Shown: one piece after another, positions 6,836 to 10,711 of the stretch
Layout of the letters: every line of letters begins with the position of its first letter
Position numbering within the stretch: the first letter of the stretch is position 1
From: Caryophanales bacterium UBA3935
Lineage (GTDB): Bacteria; Bacillota_I; Bacilli_A; ML615J-28; CAG-698
NCBI GenBank assembly: GCA_002385755.1
Contig: DGED01000066.1
Coordinates: 1 to 10,711, forward strand
Direction of reading: 5' to 3'
Length of the DNA stretch: 10,711 nt
The notes under the pieces: model-generated
Databases searched by the model: none
Told to the model about the DNA's origin: nothing
The model's input: only the letters and a program-made list of their open reading frames with translations
Made by a program: the position numbers and the translations under genes

Positions 6836-7942
6836 ATGAAGATTACCCAGGATTACGTTAGCAGTCAGTACCATCAAGTATATTTTGTTTTCTCCAAAAA
6901 CGAAATAAACAAAATCTTTGATGAGGTTGCCGAGAATAATGATTTAGTCGGAAAGAAAACGCAAAAAGCAAAAGCGCAATTGCTCGAGGCGGTGAAAGAA
7001 AAAATCGAGAACGAGATCGTCGAGGAAGAGTTAATCAAATTGGACGTTATTCCGATTAGCTTTCGGAAGCACCGTTACTTAACGCCCCTGGCTCGAAATC
7101 GCTCTCTTCTCTTAATCGCGCAATTCTGCGTTTTGCCTACTGATTTGCAATTGAAATTCCCTTCCAAAATTCCGAGCGGGATTTTCCACGTCCCGTACGA
7201 AAACGAGATGATTAAGGACTTCACGAAGCAGATTCTGCTTATGAATCATCAATACGATCTCCGGGACGCGAATGTCGCCACCAAGAAAAGCTTGGTGAAA
7301 TACGATCTTTATTACACCAAAGACGATTTCGTAATCAATGAAATCAAGGATCAGATCAATTCGTCCGACGATTACGATAATCCCGACGAGTACTCGTTTA
7401 TCAATTGCAAAGTCGGCGATACGGTGATTCTTGACGAGGACGACGGTATCGTCGTCAAGGCCAAGGTCAAAGAAATTAAGAACCGCGTTGTCCGCCGTTT
7501 AAGCAACGAGATCGTCGAGAACTTGAATTTTCTCGGCTGTAAAACCGTGACCGAATTCCGGCAAAAAATCAAAGACATCTTTTCCTTCTCCACGACCGTC
7601 GTCATGCTGCTTAACTACCTGGCTGATTTTGTTCTCCACAACGGCGGGTTTGAGATTGACCGGGTCGTTATCGATCACTTCGTTAATAAGAATTTGACGG
7701 AAAACGAGATTAAGAGGGAATTAGTCAAGGAATATATAATTTGGATAATTAATTACAATTATTCCGATGATAATAACGTATTATATATGGATAAGATTAT
7801 CGAGGAATACGAGTTCGAAAAAATCTTATTTAACAGCCCGCACCGCGTCGACCGCTACCAGGAATTCGTCAGGCGGCGGATTTTCGAGGTCAGGGTGTTG
7901 GAATATTGTTTGGAGCAGAAAATACTGGATATAAAAATATAA
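6836..7942 (+). CDS. Trigger factor-like paralog lacking the FKBP core
   Basis: This 368-aa protein has no obvious name, but it aligns with Tig. Residues 209-241 match Tig 239-271 without gaps at 12 of 33 positions by hand count (key pairs E213/E243, R217/R247, L222/L252, N231/N261, T237-V238/T267-V268). The start also aligns: F19, E23, K26, E30 and N34 are at the same numbers in both. The GFRxGxxP ribosome-docking signature is missing. VGDTVILDEDDG (193-204) resembles the first FKBP strand, but only 19 residues separate its GD from the VKEIK strand, against 78 in Tig, so about 59 residues of the isomerase core are gone. The C-terminal part (about 245-368) is helical like the Tig arms and ends similarly (VRRRIFEVRVLEY...). 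There is no signal peptide. AAGGTGAGG is 4 nt from the ATG. It lies 16 bp after clpX and 17 bp before lon. Probably a soluble chaperone or adaptor; its function is unknown. Confidence 0.75.
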   Translation: MKITQDYVSSQYHQVYFVFSKNEINKIFDEVAENNDLVGKKTQKAKAQLLEAVKEKIENEIVEEELIKLDVIPISFRKHRYLTPLARNRSLLLIAQFCVLPTDLQLKFPSKIPSGIFHVPYENEMIKDFTKQILLMNHQYDLRDANVATKKSLVKYDLYYTKDDFVINEIKDQINSSDDYDNPDEYSFINCKVGDTVILDEDDGIVVKAKVKEIKNRVVRRLSNEIVENLNFLGCKTVTEFRQKIKDIFSFSTTVVMLLNYLADFVLHNGGFEIDRVVIDHFVNKNLTENEIKRELVKEYIIWIINYNYSDDNNVLYMDKIIEEYEFEKILFNSPHRVDRYQEFVRRRIFEVRVLEYCLEQKILDIKI

Positions 7943-7945
7943 ACC

Positions 7946-7955
7946 AAGGAGGTGA
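7946..7955 (+). promoter_or_regulatory. Ribosome binding site that fixes the lon start
   Basis: AAGGAGGTGA is fully complementary to the usual 3' end of Bacillota 16S rRNA and ends 4 nt before ATG 7960. It decides the start: the in-frame ATG at 7906 lies inside the preceding gene, has no such site, and would add 18 residues (FGAENTGYKN...) that are not Lon-like. Confidence 0.9.
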
Positions 7956-7959
7956 ACTC

Positions 7960-10278
7960 ATGTTTTCCAATCATACCGTTGTATCAGCCGTTCTTCCGGC
8001 AATGGCCATCCGCGGAAGCGTGCCTTTGCCGAATAACGAAATACGGCTTGAGGTCGGACGGAAAGAAAGCATAGCCGCGCTAAAAGCGGCCGCCGCCAGC
8101 AAAAAGTATATCGTTTTGTTCGTGCAAAACGATCAAAACGTCGACAAGCCCGGCATCAACGACATCAATCATACCGGCGTCGTCGCGAAAATCATTTACA
8201 ATATGGTTGGACAGACTTTCCATAAAGTAAAATTGCTGGGCATCGTCCGATGCAAACTGCTGGAATTCGTCGATACCGAGCCGTTTTGGAACGCGAGCAT
8301 CGTCACGGTTCCGATTGTCAATGATGATATGGATAAAGAGTTGGCCTACGTCAGATTGTTGATTGAGGAATTACAGAGCGATTCGTATAAAATATTCGAG
8401 GGTTTCCCGGAACTGGCAAACGTCATTTCCAAGGGGGTTACCGCCGACAAACTTACCGATGTCCTGGCGTATAATCTTCCGCTTGACGTGCATTCGAAGT
8501 TGAAGTATCTCACCACCCCGAACGTCGGGCAACGATTGCGTTATATGCTTGAAGACTTGAAACGGGAAAAATACATCCGCGCCCTGGAGATGAACATTGA
8601 AAACGAGGTGCGCAAGTCGATAAGCGAAAGCCAAAAAGAATATTATTTGCGCGAGAAAATGAAAGTCATCCAGGACGAACTCGGCGAGAAAGCGAAAAAG
8701 GAAACCGATATTGAGGAGTTGAGAAAGAAGATTCTCGCCGCGAAAATGCCGAAATCAATGGAGGAAAAAGCCCTCGCGGAACTAAACCGTTACGCTTCGC
8801 TCAGTGTCGCGAGCGGCGAGTCCGCGATCATCCGAACTTATCTTGATTTCGTCATCGCCTTGCCGTGGAGCAAGGAGTCAAAAGACACTAACGACATTAA
8901 AAAGGCTAAGGCGCAACTGGACCGCGATCATTACGGACTTGAGAACGTCAAGGAGAGAATTCTTGAGTATCTGGCCGTGCGCATCATGACGAAGAAAAAC
9001 CCGCAGGCGATCCTTTGCTTTGTCGGGCCGCCGGGCGTTGGGAAAACATCCCTGGCGCGGTCGATCGCGGCCGCTCTTAACAAGCAGTTTGTCAAGCATT
9101 CGTTGGGCGGCGTTAAGGACGAGGCGGAAATCCGCGGCCATCGCCGGACTTACCTCGGGGCTCTCCCGGGACGCATTCTTCAAGGAATGAAGCGGGCCGG
9201 CGTCGCGAACCCGGTCTTCCTGCTCGACGAGATCGACAAACTCTCGAGCGATTACAAAGGCGACCCGGCGAGCGCTTTGCTTGAGGTTCTTGACAGCGAG
9301 CAGAATAAATATTTCAGCGACCATTATCTCGAGGAGCCTTACGACCTGTCCCGCGTCTTCTTTATCACGACCGCCAATTATTTGGAAAACATCCCGCCCG
9401 CGCTTCGCGATCGCTTGGAAATCGTCGAACTTAGCAGCTATACCGAGTTTGAAAAATTTGAGATTGCGAAAAGGCATTTGATTAGCAAGCAACTCGTCAA
9501 TCACGGGCTTGAAAATAAGCGTTTCGAGCTTGAGGACGAGGCGCTTTGGGAGGTCATCAGGAGATATACCAAAGAGGCCGGCGTCCGGGAATTGGAGCGC
9601 AATATCGGCACTTTGATTCGGCGGGCGATAAAGAAGATCTTAATGGATAAGGTTGATTGCGTAACAATCACGAAGGACAATCTTTTCGAGTGGCTCGGGA
9701 AGCCCAAATACGACTACATGAAAATCGACACAGTGGACCAGGTCGGGGTCGTCACAGGTTTGGCGTACACCCAATTCGGCGGCGACACGCTCCCGGTCGA
9801 GGTCACTTATTATAAAGGCGAAGGCAAACTGGTGCTCACCGGTAAGTTGGGAGAGGTAATGCGCGAATCGGCCCAGGCCGCCTTAAGCTATGTAAAATCC
9901 AACGCTGAGAAATTCGGCATCAATCCCGATTTGTTTAAGACTAACGATATCCATATTCACGTCCCGGAAGGAGCGGTCCCGAAAGACGGTCCCTCCGCCG
10001 GCGTAACGATAGCGACGGCGATCATTTCCGCGTTTTCAAACCGTTTGGTGCGCCACTCGGTCGGGATGACCGGCGAGATTACCTTGCGCGGTCGCGTTCT
10101 TCCGATCGGCGGAGTTCGCGAAAAAGCGATCGCGGCTCATCGCAGCGGATTAAACAAAATCCTGATCCCGAAGGAAAATCTTAAGGATTTGGATGACATT
10201 CCCGAAAGCGTCAGAGCGTCCTTGGAAATCGTTTCGGTAGAGACAATCGACGACGTTATCGGCAATGCTTTGCTTTAG
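7960..10278 (+). CDS. lon: LonA, ATP-dependent serine-lysine protease
   Basis: This 772-aa soluble hexameric AAA+ protease degrades misfolded and regulatory proteins. The N-terminal LAN substrate-binding domain begins near residue 10 ([15 protein letters not shown]) and leads into a helical region (about 200-310) with [16 protein letters not shown]. The ATPase has Walker A GPPGVGKT (356-363) and Walker [10 protein letters not shown] with D423-E424. The protease domain carries the catalytic serine S679 in PKDGPSAG and the lysine K722 in [12 protein letters not shown], matching E. coli Lon residue numbers exactly. It is therefore LonA rather than the membrane-anchored archaeal type or the shorter LonB. 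The start at 7960 is set by AAGGAGGTGA. It is the last gene of the tig operon and is followed by a hairpin. No CtsR or HrcA site lies directly upstream, so expression probably follows the tig promoter. Confidence 0.98.
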   Translation: MFSNHTVVSAVLPAMAIRGSVPLPNNEIRLEVGRKESIAALKAAAASKKYIVLFVQNDQNVDKPGINDINHTGVVAKIIYNMVGQTFHKVKLLGIVRCKLLEFVDTEPFWNASIVTVPIVNDDMDKELAYVRLLIEELQSDSYKIFEGFPELANVISKGVTADKLTDVLAYNLPLDVHSKLKYLTTPNVGQRLRYMLEDLKREKYIRALEMNIENEVRKSISESQKEYYLREKMKVIQDELGEKAKKETDIEELRKKILAAKMPKSMEEKALAELNRYASLSVASGESAIIRTYLDFVIALPWSKESKDTNDIKKAKAQLDRDHYGLENVKERILEYLAVRIMTKKNPQAILCFVGPPGVGKTSLARSIAAALNKQFVKHSLGGVKDEAEIRGHRRTYLGALPGRILQGMKRAGVANPVFLLDEIDKLSSDYKGDPASALLEVLDSEQNKYFSDHYLEEPYDLSRVFFITTANYLENIPPALRDRLEIVELSSYTEFEKFEIAKRHLISKQLVNHGLENKRFELEDEALWEVIRRYTKEAGVRELERNIGTLIRRAIKKILMDKVDCVTITKDNLFEWLGKPKYDYMKIDTVDQVGVVTGLAYTQFGGDTLPVEVTYYKGEGKLVLTGKLGEVMRESAQAALSYVKSNAEKFGINPDLFKTNDIHIHVPEGAVPKDGPSAGVTIATAIISAFSNRLVRHSVGMTGEITLRGRVLPIGGVREKAIAAHRSGLNKILIPKENLKDLDDIPESVRASLEIVSVETIDDVIGNALL

Positions 10279-10287
10279 GAAATAACC

Positions 10288-10317
10288 ATGGCAGCCGGCA
10301 TTCGCGCCGGCTGCCAT
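10288..10317 (+). terminator. Perfect 12-bp hairpin after lon, without T-run
   Basis: ATGGCAGCCGGC (10288-10299) and GCCGGCTGCCAT (10306-10317) are exact reverse complements around the loop ATTCGC. The stem begins 9 bp after the lon stop. Its GC content and position suit the end of the tig-lon operon, but it is followed by AATAATGACGG and not by Ts, so it is not a classical intrinsic terminator on either strand. It may instead protect the mRNA 3' end, slow polymerase, or be a dispersed repeat. Confidence 0.6.
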
Positions 10318-10355
10318 AATAATGACGGAGTGAAGATAAAAAAGGTAGTTTTATT

Positions 10356-10711
10356 TTGACGGCGCGCGGCGGGGCGAAGACTTTCGAAGGATCTGAGAAA
10401 ATATTAAAAGAGCAAGGTTTTGAGGTTGCAGTGCTATCCGCCGGGGAATATTATGGCGTTGAAAACGTCAAGAAAATCACCGCGACCGAAGGATTGCGTT
10501 TCGCGTCCGTTTATTATTGCTCGTCGAGAAAAGACGCCGCCCTTTGCGAGGTTTTGTATAATATCTATTTAGCTTATCTTTATAACAGCCACATGTGCGG
10601 ATTTAAAAACCTCGTCAGTTTGTATTATGGTTTGGAAACTGAGCTCGCCACTTATCCGGAGTATGAAAGCGAGATCGATTGGGATTTGCTTGAGGAAATC
10701 GGCTTTGAGTC
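10356..10711 (+). CDS. Hypothetical protein, partial (3' end missing, unusual start)
   Basis: An open frame with the same codon preferences as its neighbours runs from here past the right edge (118 codons and 2 bases). I do not recognise the family. Visible parts are TARGGAKTFEGSEKILKEQG, then FEVAVLSAGEYYGVENVKKI, which suggests a beta-alpha-beta start. A cysteine- and tyrosine-rich section follows (SVYYCSSRKDAALCEVLYNI, then a HMCGF stretch), and then an acidic stretch (YPEYESEIDWDLLEEIGFE). No ATG or GTG opens this frame; the frame is closed by TGA at 10323. The chosen start is TTG 10356, with AAAGG (10341-10345) 10 nt upstream. The alternative is a disturbed 5' end: GGAGTGA at 10327-10333 followed by ATAAAAAAGGTAGTTTTATTT in another frame. 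This is not the ysxC/engB gene that follows lon in Bacillus. Confidence 0.55.
   Translation, partial: MTARGGAKTFEGSEKILKEQGFEVAVLSAGEYYGVENVKKITATEGLRFASVYYCSSRKDAALCEVLYNIYLAYLYNSHMCGFKNLVSLYYGLETELATYPEYESEIDWDLLEEIGFE

Noticed and set aside
7906..7959. Extended lon start at ATG 7906 (790-aa product)
   Set aside because: The extra 18 codons overlap the preceding gene and are not Lon-like. A perfect ribosome binding site lies 4 nt before ATG 7960, and residue numbering from 7960 matches E. coli Lon exactly (K362, D423, S679, K722).
8878..9504. 208-codon open frame on the minus strand inside lon
   Set aside because: It lies wholly antisense to the conserved ATPase region of lon. It has no motif or ribosome binding site and is explained by the codon bias of the real gene.
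1..10711. CRISPR array, insertion sequence, tRNA or rRNA
   Set aside because: No regularly spaced repeats, transposase motifs with terminal repeats, or tRNA/rRNA-like sequences were seen. The window reads as stable chromosomal genes.

Overview
The window looks like a chromosomal segment from a member of the Bacillota, probably an uncultured Bacilli-type lineage. The evidence is the order tig-clpX-(x)-lon, which is typical of Firmicutes, strong purine-rich ribosome binding sites (AAGGAGGTGA before lon), and sigma-A-like promoters with TATAAT boxes, several of them extended by an upstream TG. TGA is read as stop: the nitroreductase gene ends in TGA, and roughly 3,100 complete codons of real genes contain no in-frame TGA. 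The Mycoplasma code is therefore not in use. The species cannot be named from this window alone.

Left part (1-1522, minus strand). The start of a lipoprotein gene runs off the left edge. Its mature N-terminus resembles an InlB B-repeat (bacterial surface protein) module. Upstream of it lie a VTT/TVP38-type (DedA superfamily) membrane protein gene and a short FMN nitroreductase gene, 4 bp apart and probably co-transcribed from an extended -10 promoter near 1555. A perfect 9-bp inverted repeat sits where the -35 would be and may be an operator.

Centre (1523-4230). A divergent intergenic region carries a hairpin with a T-run and a strong promoter for a cytosolic M3-family oligoendopeptidase. 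After that comes an unrecognised helical, TPR-like 198-aa protein. It sits just upstream of tig, the position I recall for the TPR protein YsoA in Bacillus subtilis. A 16-bp sequence ending in CGCCGCTCT occurs twice, 38-39 bp upstream of the -10 boxes of the peptidase and tig promoters.

Right part (4231-10278). This is a protein-quality-control operon with gaps of 36, 16 and 17 bp: trigger factor (ribosome-associated chaperone), ClpX (unfoldase for ClpP), a 368-aa unannotated protein, and the LonA protease. The known members have all their key catalytic and binding residues. The 368-aa protein appears to be a degenerate second trigger factor. It aligns with Tig at both ends, lacks the ribosome-docking signature, and lacks about 59 residues of the FKBP core. 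It occupies the slot where Bacillus carries lonB. This is the most interesting item in the window.

The operon is followed by a perfect 12-bp hairpin without a T-run. A partial gene of unknown function then runs off the right edge. Its 5' end is odd: it has a TTG start or a disrupted start, and a reading-frame break in the leader.
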